Shown here piece by piece: positions 28,012 through 37,413 of a DNA stretch of 64,000 nt. The notes under the pieces were generated by a model, which worked only from the letters and a program-made list of their open reading frames with translations, had not been told where the DNA came from and searched no databases. The translations under genes and the position numbers were made by a program. The stretch is taken from NCBI RefSeq assembly GCF_000814675.1, contig NZ_JWIG01000001.1:124001-188000 (forward strand), written 5' to 3'. Each line of letters starts with the position of its first letter. The first letter of the stretch is position 1. Source of the stretch: Pseudoalteromonas distincta. Lineage in GTDB: Bacteria > Pseudomonadota > Gammaproteobacteria > Enterobacterales > Alteromonadaceae.

Positions 28012-28716
28012 ATGGATAACTACGGCACTATTTTACTTGTTGAAGACGATGCATCACTAGCGCAATGGGTTGCTGAATATTTAACAGAGCAAGGCTATAC
28101 AACGCATGTTTGTCATCGTGGTGACGAAGTTGTTAGCAAGGTCAAAACGTTAAACCCAAATATTGTGCTCCTTGATATTATGCTCCCGGGGCAAGATGGT
28201 ATCAGCGTATGTAGAGAGCTTCGTAGCTTTTATAATTCGCCTATTATAATGCTCACCGCACGCGATGAAGAGATGGATGAAGTTATTGGTTTAGAAGTTG
28301 GCGCAAGCGACTACATAATGAAACCGGTGCGTCCGCGTGCATTGCTAGCGCGCATAAAAGCAGCACTGCGTCAAAACAATGAGCCAAATAAGCCACAGGT
28401 TAGCCAAAGCGTTATTCAAGTTGGTGCACTTAGTATTAATACCGAATCTAGAAATGTGACCCTTAACGAGCAAGATATAAACATATCAAGCGCCGAATAT
28501 CTATTATTACACTACCTAGCGAGCAATGCAGGTCAAGTTGTCTCACGCGATGCCGTATTTAAAGCGACGAAAGGTAGAGAGTACGACGGGCTTGATAGAA
28601 GTGTTGATGTACTTATTTCTGCACTTCGTAAAAAATTTAATGATGATCCACAAAACCCCGAAAAAATTAAAACTATTTGGGGCCGTGGATATTTACTTGT
28701 TTCTACCGCGTGGTAA
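28012..28716 (+). CDS. OmpR/PhoB-family response regulator (module A)
   Basis: 234 residues: receiver (about 5-118) with acidic pocket VEDD (10-13), phospho-acceptor D55 in VLLDIMLPG, TAR and K in IMKPVRP; winged-helix DNA-binding domain (about 134-232) with SAEYLLLHYLASN, GREYDGLDRSVDVLISALRKK, IKTIWGRGYLL. Resembles RstA-type regulators. 24 bases after the DUF3019 gene, 19 bases before the kinase. Probable autoregulation of the operon is inferred. Confidence 0.93.
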   Translation: MDNYGTILLVEDDASLAQWVAEYLTEQGYTTHVCHRGDEVVSKVKTLNPNIVLLDIMLPGQDGISVCRELRSFYNSPIIMLTARDEEMDEVIGLEVGASDYIMKPVRPRALLARIKAALRQNNEPNKPQVSQSVIQVGALSINTESRNVTLNEQDINISSAEYLLLHYLASNAGQVVSRDAVFKATKGREYDGLDRSVDVLISALRKKFNDDPQNPEKIKTIWGRGYLLVSTAW

Positions 28717-28735
28717 TAGAGCGATGAATAAATAA

Positions 28736-30028
28736 ATGAAAAAGTTTTATATATCGCTTCTAGGCAGTGCACTTTTATCTATTGTGGTATTGGGCTGGCT
28801 TATTGATGCTTTTAGTCAACAAGCGCATACCCCACAAGATGAGTTTAGTCAGCAAAGTAAAATGATCATGGGTTTTAATAAGCAGTTAGCTAACATACCT
28901 ACATCTGAGCGCAGCGATTATGTAAAACAACTAGCCCGAGAGTTTGATGTTTTAATTGACTACAAGCCAAATGAGTCACTCGCTTTACCACCTTCTTTAT
29001 TATTACAAATGCACACGCCAGGTGGGCTGATTTTAGAGGATCAGCAAGGCTTTTATATGCTTTATAGTAGCGACGTTTTAAATCCTTTTCACTTATCAAT
29101 GCGTTTAGATAAAATTTTTGATAGCGAGCAGCATAACGACATTATATTAACTCTACTATTTTACGCAGGCCTATGTGTATTTATGGGGTTTATTATCGCG
29201 CCCTTAGCTAAACGGCTAACTGTCTTAAATGAAGCCGCTAAAAAGTTTGCCTCTGGTAATGTTCAAGCCCGAATAAAGGTATCGCACTTTACCTATATAA
29301 AAGATGTAGAACTTACTTTTAACCGCATGGCTAGCCAAATAGAGAAACTTGTCGCCGAAAACAAACTAATGGCCTCAAGCTTGTCTCACGACATCCGCAC
29401 CCCTATCGCGTGCCTGCGATTTGGTTTAGATGCGGCATTAGATAGCCATGATGAGCAAAAAGTAAAACAGTATTTAACTCGTATGGAGAACGATTTAGAT
29501 CATATGGAATCGATGCTTAGTAGCTATTTAGCATTTGCTACATTAGAGCAAAACGCGAATAAACTAACCTATTCATCAACCAATATTAAATCCTACCTTG
29601 AAGATATTTTAGTTCAACTTGCACCAAAACTTGAAATGCAAATGCTCAACGTACAACTCAATAGTACAGATAAAATAATCAATGCAGATCTTCACTGGCT
29701 GGCTCGTGCAATTACTAACTTATTAACTAACGCATGTGATTTTGCAAACCAACATATTTACCTCAGTGCAAAGTTACACGAGCAACAGCTTATAATAACG
29801 GTAGAAGATGACGGCCCTGGTATCGCACAAGAAAACTTTAATAACGTATTTAGCCCATTTTTTAGAGAGGAAGATCACCGTAACAGAGCCGATAAGAGTT
29901 ATGGCCTTGGCTTAGCCATTGTTACCAAAGTAGCTGATTGGCATCATGGCAGCGTTAAAGTAAGTAAAAGCACCCAGTTAGGTGGTGCGTGCTTTACTCT
30001 CACTATTGCACAGCACCATAATCCGTAA
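28736..30028 (+). CDS. Sensor histidine kinase (module A)
   Basis: 430 residues. Transmembrane segments about 5-23 and 137-157 bracket a periplasmic domain of roughly 110 residues. HAMP (about 158-208), HisKA with H218 in SLSHDIRTPIACL (Asp rather than the common Glu after His), N-box NLLTNACDFAN, G1 VEDDGPGI and G2 YGLGLAIV. RstB-like layout. Partner is the upstream response regulator. The N-box KYT element is replaced by DFA, a difference from the module B kinase. Confidence 0.93.
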   Translation: MKKFYISLLGSALLSIVVLGWLIDAFSQQAHTPQDEFSQQSKMIMGFNKQLANIPTSERSDYVKQLAREFDVLIDYKPNESLALPPSLLLQMHTPGGLILEDQQGFYMLYSSDVLNPFHLSMRLDKIFDSEQHNDIILTLLFYAGLCVFMGFIIAPLAKRLTVLNEAAKKFASGNVQARIKVSHFTYIKDVELTFNRMASQIEKLVAENKLMASSLSHDIRTPIACLRFGLDAALDSHDEQKVKQYLTRMENDLDHMESMLSSYLAFATLEQNANKLTYSSTNIKSYLEDILVQLAPKLEMQMLNVQLNSTDKIINADLHWLARAITNLLTNACDFANQHIYLSAKLHEQQLIITVEDDGPGIAQENFNNVFSPFFREEDHRNRADKSYGLGLAIVTKVADWHHGSVKVSKSTQLGGACFTLTIAQHHNP

Positions 30029-30232
30029 AGCAATAGTTACAGACTGTAATTAACAATTATTAAACAAAATCAACTCGTTATTTTAAACGACTTAATAACA
30101 ACAATTAAAATCGATGGTTATAACATACACTTTACTTATTAATTTGTGCTAGATCAGCAAATAAGCACTTTTTATTTTTTTACATTTCCAGTAGATTGTC
30201 ACCGCCGTCACACAATAGAGAAGTACAATAAT

Positions 30233-31588
30233 ATGAGCGCAGTTAGAGGCGAGTTTAGCTCTCGCTTTGGTTTTATTATGGCCGCCGCGGGTTCTGCCGT
30301 TGGTTTGGGCAATATTTGGGGATTCCCTACACAAACAGCAAGTAATGGCGGTGCTGCATTTTTAGTCGCATATTTAGTCCTTGCGTTCTTTTTAGCCTAC
30401 CCCGCTTTAATGGCTGAACTTATGATTGGACGTCATGGCCAAGCAAACGCAGTGTCATCACTTAAAAAAATATCTAATAAGCCATGGCAAAAACACTTTG
30501 CCTTTGCTGTTGGTTTTGGCGGTATTTTATGCGCTGGCTTTATACTAAGCTTTTACGCCATTGTTGCCGGTTGGATGCTCAGCGCCACAGCTGAACCCAT
30601 AGCCACTTTAGTTGGTGCCAACACAGCATCTACATGGTTAAGCGAGCAATCACTTACTCGAAATATTATATTCACTATGATCTTTATCGTACTAACTGTC
30701 GCTATTATAAGTAGAGGCGTTGAAAACGGTATTGAGAAGTGGTCTAAGCGTTTAATGCCTGCACTTTTAGGCATTTTATTTGCACTTATTGCTTATGTGA
30801 TGACGCAAGATGGTGCTATGGAAGGCTTAAAAGCCTACTTAGTTCCTGACTTTTCATCTATTTTTGACGCAAAACTATTAGTAAGTGCACTAGGGCAAGC
30901 TTTCTTCTCTTTATCGCTTGGCACTAGCGTAATGATTATTTACGGCTCGTACATTAGTAAAAAAGAAAACCTCGTTTCTTTAGGTGCCTATGTGACCCTT
31001 ATTGATGTATTTATAGCCTTTGTTGCAGGTTTACTGATTATTCCGGCTATGTACGTAGCACAAGCTCAAGGCGTTGAAATATTCTCGGCCACAACGGGTA
31101 AGCTACTCTCTGAAGATACATTAGTGTTTCAGGTACTCCCCGCTTTATTTGATGGAATGGGCGAAGTTGGCTTATTTGTGGGTTTTTCATTTTTTGCGTT
31201 AATGAGTATTGCCGCTTTAACATCATCTATTTCAATGTTAGAGGCGCCAGTATCATACACCGTAGAGCGCTTTGGGATGAAACGCGTTCAAGCAACGTGG
31301 TTAATTGGGGCGCTAATCGCTGTCGTCAGCATTACAATTGTGTGTAACCTTAGCAGCTTATTTGGCTTAGTAATCACTCTCACTACAAAAGTAGCTCAGC
31401 CTTTACTTGGTCTTATGTGTTGTATATTTGTAGGCTGGATTTGGTATAGAGGCTCATTACTAAAAGCAATTCAAGAGGGTAACCCTGAAGTTCACAATAC
31501 ATTGTTTTGGAAAATATGGCCTTGGTATACTAAGTTTGTATGTCCACTGGCTATTGGCATGGTGTTTTTACATTCACTATTGAGCTAA
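30233..31588 (+). CDS. Sodium-dependent transporter, NSS/SNF family
   Basis: Na+-coupled importer of amino acids or related solutes; 451 residues, about 11-12 transmembrane helices. The Na+ site motif GSAVGLGNIWGFP at the N-terminus is diagnostic of NSS (LeuT/SNF) proteins; also SLSLGTSVMIIYGSY and ALTSSISMLE. I take the ATG at 30233 (MSAVRGEFSSRFGF), with GAGAAG upstream, rather than an in-frame start 29 codons earlier. It follows the module A kinase but with a 204-base gap. The substrate cannot be assigned. Confidence 0.92.
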   Translation: MSAVRGEFSSRFGFIMAAAGSAVGLGNIWGFPTQTASNGGAAFLVAYLVLAFFLAYPALMAELMIGRHGQANAVSSLKKISNKPWQKHFAFAVGFGGILCAGFILSFYAIVAGWMLSATAEPIATLVGANTASTWLSEQSLTRNIIFTMIFIVLTVAIISRGVENGIEKWSKRLMPALLGILFALIAYVMTQDGAMEGLKAYLVPDFSSIFDAKLLVSALGQAFFSLSLGTSVMIIYGSYISKKENLVSLGAYVTLIDVFIAFVAGLLIIPAMYVAQAQGVEIFSATTGKLLSEDTLVFQVLPALFDGMGEVGLFVGFSFFALMSIAALTSSISMLEAPVSYTVERFGMKRVQATWLIGALIAVVSITIVCNLSSLFGLVITLTTKVAQPLLGLMCCIFVGWIWYRGSLLKAIQEGNPEVHNTLFWKIWPWYTKFVCPLAIGMVFLHSLLS

Positions 31589-31620
31589 ATGATACCTTAG
31601 CCTTAAAATAGTTTTAAATA

Positions 31621-31648
31621 AAATAGCCCACATTAGTGGGCTTTTTTA
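31621..31648. terminator. Bidirectional terminator between NSS transporter and elaA-like gene
   Basis: AGCCCAC (31625-31631), loop ATTA, GTGGGCT (31636-31642), then T-run; A-rich on the other side. Confidence 0.85.
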
Positions 31649-31666
31649 TAGCTGCTTCAATTGGAT

Positions 31667-32116
31667 TCATTGAGTGAGTTTTAAAATCATATCTTGATGA
31701 GGTATACCGTCTTCTAGATATTCACTTTTGTAATCTTCAAAGCCAAAGGAGCGGTAAAAATCAAGTAAATAGGTTTGTGCGCCAATATAAATATCTCGTT
31801 CAGGCCACCGCTCTTTACAGCACTCTATAGCTTTACTTACAAGTAAAGTGGCGTCGCCTTTGCCACGCGCACTTTTACTTACCAGCACGCGCCCTATTGC
31901 GCTGTATTGCTCATTTTTTTCGTAGCATCGCGCATAAGTGTGTAGCCGCCCATTGTCTAATGTATATAAATGCTGTGTATTTAAATCAATATCTACATCA
32001 TCAAGTTCAGGGTAAGGACACGCCTGCTCTACAACAAATACGTCTACACGTCCTCGCATAATAGTAAAAAGAGTATGCGCATCTAAAGCTTTAAACTGAT
32101 CACATTTAAATTGCAT
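31667..32116 (-). CDS. elaA: ElaA-family GNAT N-acetyltransferase
   Basis: 149 residues with the ElaA opening (FKALDAHTLFTIMRGRVDVFVVEQACPYPELDDVD) and acetyl-CoA-binding motif RVLVSKSARGKGDATLLV. ElaA proteins are GNAT acetyltransferases of uncertain substrate. ATG at 32114-32116 has AGGA 6 bases upstream, better than the UUG six codons earlier. Single gene between convergent NSS transporter and a Spo0M-like gene on the same strand. Confidence 0.88.
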   Translation of the reverse strand: MQFKCDQFKALDAHTLFTIMRGRVDVFVVEQACPYPELDDVDIDLNTQHLYTLDNGRLHTYARCYEKNEQYSAIGRVLVSKSARGKGDATLLVSKAIECCKERWPERDIYIGAQTYLLDFYRSFGFEDYKSEYLEDGIPHQDMILKLTQ

Positions 32117-32185
32117 TTTAAATCCTATAAACAATAAACCCAGCCTAGGCCGGGTTTAATAAAATTATTCACTTGTTAGTTTATA

Positions 32186-32929
32186 TTAAGCAAACAAGCG
32201 CTCTAGTTGGTCGCACAACTGCGATAAATTCACGTGGTCATGCTCTATGGTCAAATCTACATAACCATCGCCTCTAAAGGCCCTGTCTAGCTCTATAAGC
32301 ACATGTGTTTTATGTGCCTCTGGTACAAATGACAACTCAATCTCTTGAATGCCAAATAAACTACGGCTATTTGGCTTATATTCAAGTTCCTGATAACAGC
32401 CCGATAACGATTGAAATGTTGAAGCGCGCAAATGGCCTTTTTCTACATCAGCCTTCATTAAGCTAAAACCTAGCTTTTCCATCGCCTGCATGCACGTTTT
32501 AACAGCTTCATTAGGGTAAATATGTAAATGGTCTTTATCGCTCGGATCAAGTGCTAAATCAATATCCAAACCGGTTTCAAGCCACACATGAGATTGATTG
32601 TAACCTGCATTAATTTCTGTAATAGGTGTTTCAGAATGAAGACGTGCTTCAAAAGGGATACTTTTAACTTCGCCCGGCTCAATTGTACCTATATCTGTAA
32701 TTCGCCATTGGTCAATCACATGATTGGTAAAATAATCGCCATCATCACCTGCCACTTTAACACGGGTCATAAGTAATAAATCTAAGCCAGCAATATCTTG
32801 GCTAACATCACCTGCGGTAATGACTATTTGTGCATTAAAAAGCTGACCAGGTTGTAGGTGTTCAGTCTCTAAAACAGTATCTACTTTTGCAGCACCAATA
32901 CCTACCGACGCTAAAATCTTTTTAAACAT
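32186..32929 (-). CDS. Spo0M-like (SpoOM) family protein
   Basis: 247-residue cytoplasmic protein of the family named from Bacillus Spo0M. Seen: MFKKILASVGIGAAKVDTVLE, PGQLFNAQIVITAGDVSQDI, and IELDRAFRGDGYVDLTIEHD. Family members have an arrestin-like N-terminal fold. In non-sporulating gammaproteobacteria the role is unknown, perhaps envelope or motility related. It stands alone with its own leader (32930-33195 contains no other gene). Confidence 0.85.
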   Translation of the reverse strand: MFKKILASVGIGAAKVDTVLETEHLQPGQLFNAQIVITAGDVSQDIAGLDLLLMTRVKVAGDDGDYFTNHVIDQWRITDIGTIEPGEVKSIPFEARLHSETPITEINAGYNQSHVWLETGLDIDLALDPSDKDHLHIYPNEAVKTCMQAMEKLGFSLMKADVEKGHLRASTFQSLSGCYQELEYKPNSRSLFGIQEIELSFVPEAHKTHVLIELDRAFRGDGYVDLTIEHDHVNLSQLCDQLERLFA

Positions 32930-33195
32930 ATATTTCTCCTTAAGCTGAGCGGTTCTATTATTTGCTCTCGCTTAAACTTCTTCGTTATCGCATCTTAACC
33001 ATATTTAAAAGCCAATGTCAGTGAAAAAATGTTATTTACATACTATTTACGATTAAATATATGTTTGATGCGCATTTTTTATACACAGCTAGGCAAGTAT
33101 TTGATTAGACGCGTTCATTTTTAGGTCTATTTTTATTTTCAATGGTATAAATTTTTCGTTACACTGCAACCCCAAATGAAGTGATATTAAGAATT

Positions 33196-34770
33196 ATGGA
33201 ACTAATCTATTTTGCCGCCGCGTTTGTGTGTGGCTTTGCTGTTTATCAGTTAAAGCTGCCTCCTCTTATTGGATTTTTATTAGCAGGTTTTGCTTTAAAT
33301 TTATCGGGTTATAAAAGTACGGAGTTGCTCGATACAATAGCAGCACTTGGCGTAACCCTTCTTCTTTTTAGTATTGGTTTAAAGCTAAAGGTAAACAGTT
33401 TAATTAAACCCCAAGTGTGGGCGCCTGCAACATTGCATATTATTTTTAGCAGCGCGCTTTTTAGTGGCTTTATGTTATTGCTTGGTGTTTTCGCTATTCC
33501 ACTGTTTATTGATTTAAGTTGGCAAAGTGCTTTATTAGTTGGGTTTGCGCTTAGTTTTTCAAGTACTGTATTTGCAGTAAAAGTGCTTGAAGAACGCGGA
33601 GAAATGGCAAGCCTTCACGGTAAAATAGCCATTGGAATACTAGTCATGCAAGATATCTTTGCTGTTATCTTTTTAGCGATTAGTACAGGTAAAATTCCAA
33701 ATGTATGGGCAATTGCATTAATAATTGCTCTGCCTTTATTACGACCTGTCATGTATGGCGTATTAAATCGCTCTAAACATGGTGAACTATTACCATTATT
33801 TGGTTTTTTCTTTGCTTTAGTTGCTGGTTATCATGCATTTGAATTTGCAGGATTAAAAGGCGACCTAGGCGCACTGATAATTGGGATGATGTTTGCACCA
33901 CATAAAAAAGCAGGAGAACTATCAAAATCTCTGCTTAATTTAAAAGACATATTACTAGTCGGTTTTTTCTTAAGTATTGGCTTAAGCGCAGAGCTAACCA
34001 CTAGCTCATTAATCGTTGCTATTATACTTGTTTTAGTTTTACCTATTAAAATAGCGCTTTATTACGTGTTCACAAATATATTCAAACTACGCGCGCGTAC
34101 ATCATTACTTACCGCCTTTAGTTTATCTAACTACAGTGAATTTGGGTTAATTGTATGTGCAGTAGCGGCTAGCACAGGCATGATCACTTCTGAGTGGCTG
34201 GCCGTAATGGCAATTGCTGTTTCTATTACCTTTGTAATTGCCTCGCCGTTAAATAAGCGCTCAAACGAGCTATACGTAAAAATAGAGCACTGGCTATTAA
34301 AGTTTGAAAGCAAAACTCGTTTAGCTGAAGAGCTACCCGTTAACCTAAACGATACTAAGATAGTCATTTTTGGTATGGGACGTATTGGTACTGGTGCTTA
34401 TGAAACAATCAACGCGACTCACCCAAATGTTGTTGCAGGCATAGATATAAAACCTGAAGTGGTAGATAAACACGTTAACAGAGGCCGCAACGTCTTAATT
34501 GCTGATGCAACAGATCCTGACTTTTGGCAACGAGTAAATCATTCGCAAGTAGAAATGGTCATGCTTGCAATGCCAAAGCATATGCAAAATATTTTTGCGC
34601 TAGAGCAACTACAAGCCTCAGGTTATAAAGGCCAAGTAACAGCTATTGCAAACTACCCTGATCAACAAAAAGAGCTAGAAGAAATGGGTGTTCATTCTAC
34701 TTATAACTTTTACTTAGAAGCAGGTAGTGGTTTTGCAGAGCACGTTAAACAAGAGCTATTTAACGAATAA
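33196..34770 (+). CDS. Kef-type cation:proton antiporter with TrkA-N domain
   Basis: 524 residues. N-terminal CPA2 antiporter domain, about 12 helices (PPLIGFLLAGFALNLSG, LLLFSIGLKLKV, DLGALIIGMMFAPHKKAGELSKSLLNLKDILLVGFFLSIGLS with its conserved acidic and Gly residues), then a TrkA-N/RCK domain from about 385 (KIVIFGMGRIGTGAYETI, Rossmann). Family role is K+ or Na+/H+ exchange. It lacks a TrkA-C domain. ATG at 33196; GUG five codons upstream is alternative. Ends with its own terminator. Confidence 0.88.
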   Translation: MELIYFAAAFVCGFAVYQLKLPPLIGFLLAGFALNLSGYKSTELLDTIAALGVTLLLFSIGLKLKVNSLIKPQVWAPATLHIIFSSALFSGFMLLLGVFAIPLFIDLSWQSALLVGFALSFSSTVFAVKVLEERGEMASLHGKIAIGILVMQDIFAVIFLAISTGKIPNVWAIALIIALPLLRPVMYGVLNRSKHGELLPLFGFFFALVAGYHAFEFAGLKGDLGALIIGMMFAPHKKAGELSKSLLNLKDILLVGFFLSIGLSAELTTSSLIVAIILVLVLPIKIALYYVFTNIFKLRARTSLLTAFSLSNYSEFGLIVCAVAASTGMITSEWLAVMAIAVSITFVIASPLNKRSNELYVKIEHWLLKFESKTRLAEELPVNLNDTKIVIFGMGRIGTGAYETINATHPNVVAGIDIKPEVVDKHVNRGRNVLIADATDPDFWQRVNHSQVEMVMLAMPKHMQNIFALEQLQASGYKGQVTAIANYPDQQKELEEMGVHSTYNFYLEAGSGFAEHVKQELFNE

Positions 34771-34797
34771 TCACTTTTTATAACGTCTATAAATAAC

Positions 34798-34828
34798 AAA
34801 GCCTTAAAATCATTAAGGCTTTGTTATT
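34798..34828 (+). terminator. Terminator after the Kef-type antiporter gene
   Basis: AAAGCCTTAA, loop of 5, TTAAGGCTTT (34798-34822), followed by GTTATTAG TTTTT. Lies 28 bases past the stop. Confidence 0.8.
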
Positions 34829-35013
34829 AGTTTTTAAATGAAAAGCAATTCTATTTACATTCCTTTACAAGCCATTTCACCACGACCATAAAAAACAGGT
34901 AGACTATACATGTTGGTTAAATAAAAACCCATGTTCTAATAATAACTTAATTAGATCCCAGCTAATTAAAGTTCAACTAGGTTTATATTAATCAACAAAA
35001 AATTATTAAATCA

Positions 35014-35073
35014 GAGGGCCTACTCCCTCGCAAAATAGGCTGTTTCTTGCCCGTCACAGCCTATTTTATATTT
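35014..35073 (+). ncRNA. Tandem hairpins ending in a terminator-like stem (candidate small RNA 3' end or DUF3820 leader)
   Basis: First hairpin GAGGG/CCCTC (35014-35029). Second, AAAATAGGCTGT (35032-35043) pairs exactly over 12 bases with ACAGCCTATTTT (35056-35067), followed by ATATTTCT. The previous gene already has a terminator at 34798-34828, so a transcript ending here would start in 34830-35010, where no ORF lies. Alternatively it is part of the leader of the next gene, 54 bases downstream. Confidence 0.4.
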
Positions 35074-35120
35074 CTAAAATCCCTTACACTTACGCAGACT
35101 TTAAAACCTAAGTAACTCTT

Positions 35121-35342
35121 ATGGATCCAAAACAATTAAAAATAGCTGTAAATACAACGATGCCTTTTGGGAAATATGCTGGGCGCCCTTTATTACTACT
35201 ACCAGAACCTTATTTGGTGTGGTTCAAACAGCAGGGATTTCCTGACTCAAAACTTGGTAGCCAACTAGCGATGATGTATGAGGTTAAACTAAATGGCCTT
35301 GAGCAAATGTTAATGCCATTACTTGAAAAAAATAAAAAATAA
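35121..35342 (+). CDS. DUF3820 family small protein
   Basis: 73 residues with the DUF3820 core: MPFGKYAGRPLLLLPEPYLVWFKQQGFP (key residues MPFGKYxG, LPxxYLxWF). These small cytoplasmic proteins are widespread in gammaproteobacteria and of unknown function; some resemble putative nucleotide or exonuclease-associated domains. Single gene with its own leader and terminator. Confidence 0.85.
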   Translation: MDPKQLKIAVNTTMPFGKYAGRPLLLLPEPYLVWFKQQGFPDSKLGSQLAMMYEVKLNGLEQMLMPLLEKNKK

Positions 35343-35406
35343 TTGAGAACTTTTTTAAATACTTGCGGTCTATTATATTGCTACTTGTTGATTTTGGTTT
35401 TTAACC

Positions 35407-35437
35407 GCAAAAAAAGCGCCTTAGGCGCTTTTTTTAT
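35407..35437. terminator. Bidirectional terminator between DUF3820 gene and module B kinase
   Basis: AAAAAGCGCC (35411-35420), loop TTA, GGCGCTTTTTTT (35424-35435). Its T-run overlaps the kinase stop codon (TAA, complement of 35434-35436). Confidence 0.92.
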
Positions 35438-36681
35438 GTCTTAAATTTGAGAGGTAAATATACAATAAATTTAGCACCACCTAAGCTTGAGCTTTCTGCT
35501 TTACACTCTCCTTGGTGCCACGACACAATTTTAGCCACTATAGCAAGCCCTAAACCAAAGCCACCAGTGTCCTTGCCTCTACTTTTATCTAATCGAGTAA
35601 AAGGCTTAAATACGTTTTCTCGCTCAACGGGGTCAATCCCTTCACCATCATCTTCAACAATCAATACTATGTGAGTTGCCTCTTGTAGCAATGAAATTTT
35701 GACTTGCTGATGAGTATATTTGAGCGCATTGCCAATTAAATTTTGAAATACTCGCGCCATAAAATGGCTATCACAGTAGTAATTTAAATGCTCAGGGAGG
35801 TTTATAGAGAGTGTTGTTCTAGCTTCAAAATTTAGCTTTTCAACAGTGGTTTTTACCAGCCCAGCTAAATCGCAGTTTATTGGCTGTAAACTTGGTTGTT
35901 GAGAGTCTAATCGCGCGTATTCAAGCATTTCAGAGACTAGTGACTCAAGCTCGCTAATGTCTGTTTGCATATTGGTTAGGTATTTTTCGCCTTTTTCATC
36001 AAGCATTTGATCTTGTAACATTACAATTGCAAACTTTAAACGTGCTAATGGCGTTCTAAACTCATGCGATACCGATGAGGTAAGTTCTTGCTGTGCACTA
36101 AGCAAAAACTCAATACGTTGCTGCATTACTTTTAGTGTATCAGTTATAGGTAAAAAGAAAGACTTAGAAGAGTCATTTAGTTGAAAGTCTTGCAAACCCT
36201 CTACCGCTTCACACGCTTTACGTAGCTTTGCAAAGTCACGCCAGAGTAAAAAGCTCCATAGCCCAACTGGTATACCTACAATAATAAGTAGTAATAAATA
36301 CGGCCAAACGGAAGATGATTGCTGCGTTAATACACCTACCGGTCCTACTTGAAGTAATGAATCATTACCGAGATCTACATACCAAACAATGCGTTGTTGC
36401 TTATCATACAAATATAAGTAGTGGTTTTTATTTAGCTGCGATTGTTGTTTTTGAGGGAGTATTAAATCCCGTCGTTCAATCACTTTACTTTCAAAGTTAT
36501 GCTTTAGCTTTTTAAGACCATTTGGGGTTTGCGAAAGCAACCAGAGTGATTGCCCAAACTCATCGTCTAAGAAGACCTGCTGCTGTGACTCTTCATAGGG
36601 CCACAGCTGCTCAATAACACCACTTACAACAAATAATGAAACAATGATATATAAGTATAAGCTGGTAAACAGTTTTCCCAT
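35434..36681 (-). CDS. Sensor histidine kinase (module B)
   Basis: 415 residues; transmembrane segments about 5-22 and 127-147 with a roughly 100-residue periplasmic domain between; HisKA H206 in SVSHEFRTPLARL, N-box NLIGNALKYTH, G1 VEDDGEGI, G2 GFGLGLAIV. RstB-like layout. It follows its response regulator by 25 bases. Paralogue of the kinase at 28736-30028, but clearly divergent, especially in the periplasmic part, so the two probably sense different cues. Confidence 0.94.
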   Translation of the reverse strand: MGKLFTSLYLYIIVSLFVVSGVIEQLWPYEESQQQVFLDDEFGQSLWLLSQTPNGLKKLKHNFESKVIERRDLILPQKQQSQLNKNHYLYLYDKQQRIVWYVDLGNDSLLQVGPVGVLTQQSSSVWPYLLLLIIVGIPVGLWSFLLWRDFAKLRKACEAVEGLQDFQLNDSSKSFFLPITDTLKVMQQRIEFLLSAQQELTSSVSHEFRTPLARLKFAIVMLQDQMLDEKGEKYLTNMQTDISELESLVSEMLEYARLDSQQPSLQPINCDLAGLVKTTVEKLNFEARTTLSINLPEHLNYYCDSHFMARVFQNLIGNALKYTHQQVKISLLQEATHIVLIVEDDGEGIDPVERENVFKPFTRLDKSRGKDTGGFGLGLAIVAKIVSWHQGECKAESSSLGGAKFIVYLPLKFKT

Positions 36682-36706
36682 TACAGCCGATTAACCTTAA
36701 ATAGTT

Positions 36707-37399
36707 CTAGAGATCCCACGCATCAGAAACAAATAAATAGCCTTGTCCCCATACGGTTTTTATACGATACGGCTTATCGCTGTTGTCGCCTAATTTTTTA
36801 CGAATTCGTGATACGCGTACATCCACAGTTCTATCAAGTCCGTCGTATTGGCGGCCAATCATATGTTGGTGCACATGCTCTCTGCTTAGTACTTCACCCG
36901 CATTTGACGCTAATAACCATAGTAACTCAAACTCGTGCGAAGTTAATACAATCTCTGAATCACTTAGTTTTACAATACGGCTTGTTTTATCGATGACTAA
37001 ATCACCAAACTGCAGTTCTTCACTAGATTTTACTATTGGTTGCCCACGTCGAAGTAATGCATTGATCCGCGCTAGTAATACACGTGGCTCTGCTGGTTTT
37101 ATTACATAATCATCAGCACCAAGTTCTAAACCAAGCACTTGGTCGAAGTCTTCACCTTTAGCAGTCAACATTAAAATTGGTAGAGTAAATTTATCTCTTA
37201 CTTGGCGGCAAACGCTAAAGCCATCTTTACCTGGCAGCATAACGTCTAGAATCATTAAATCGGGTGTATTGTTTTCTAGGTAATTAAACACTTCGTCACC
37301 ACGGTCTAGTACTTCGACTTCAAGGCCATTATGTTCAAGGTAATCTTTTGTTAGCTGTTGTAAACCGAGATCATCTTCAACAAGTAAAATTTTTGGCAT
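36707..37399 (-). CDS. OmpR/PhoB-family response regulator (module B)
   Basis: 230 residues: receiver with VEDD, phospho-acceptor D52 (MILDVMLPG), K in VIKPAEP, then winged helix with TSHEFELLWLLASN, GRQYDGLDRTVDVRVSRIRKK and IKTVWGQGYLF. RstA-like. Its ribosome site AGGAG is well placed. Shares GDEV in the receiver and the YDGLDR(S/T)VDV recognition region with the module A regulator, so their DNA sites may be alike. Confidence 0.95.
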   Translation of the reverse strand: MPKILLVEDDLGLQQLTKDYLEHNGLEVEVLDRGDEVFNYLENNTPDLMILDVMLPGKDGFSVCRQVRDKFTLPILMLTAKGEDFDQVLGLELGADDYVIKPAEPRVLLARINALLRRGQPIVKSSEELQFGDLVIDKTSRIVKLSDSEIVLTSHEFELLWLLASNAGEVLSREHVHQHMIGRQYDGLDRTVDVRVSRIRKKLGDNSDKPYRIKTVWGQGYLFVSDAWDL

Positions 37400-37413
37400 T
37401 AGTTGCTCCTAAA

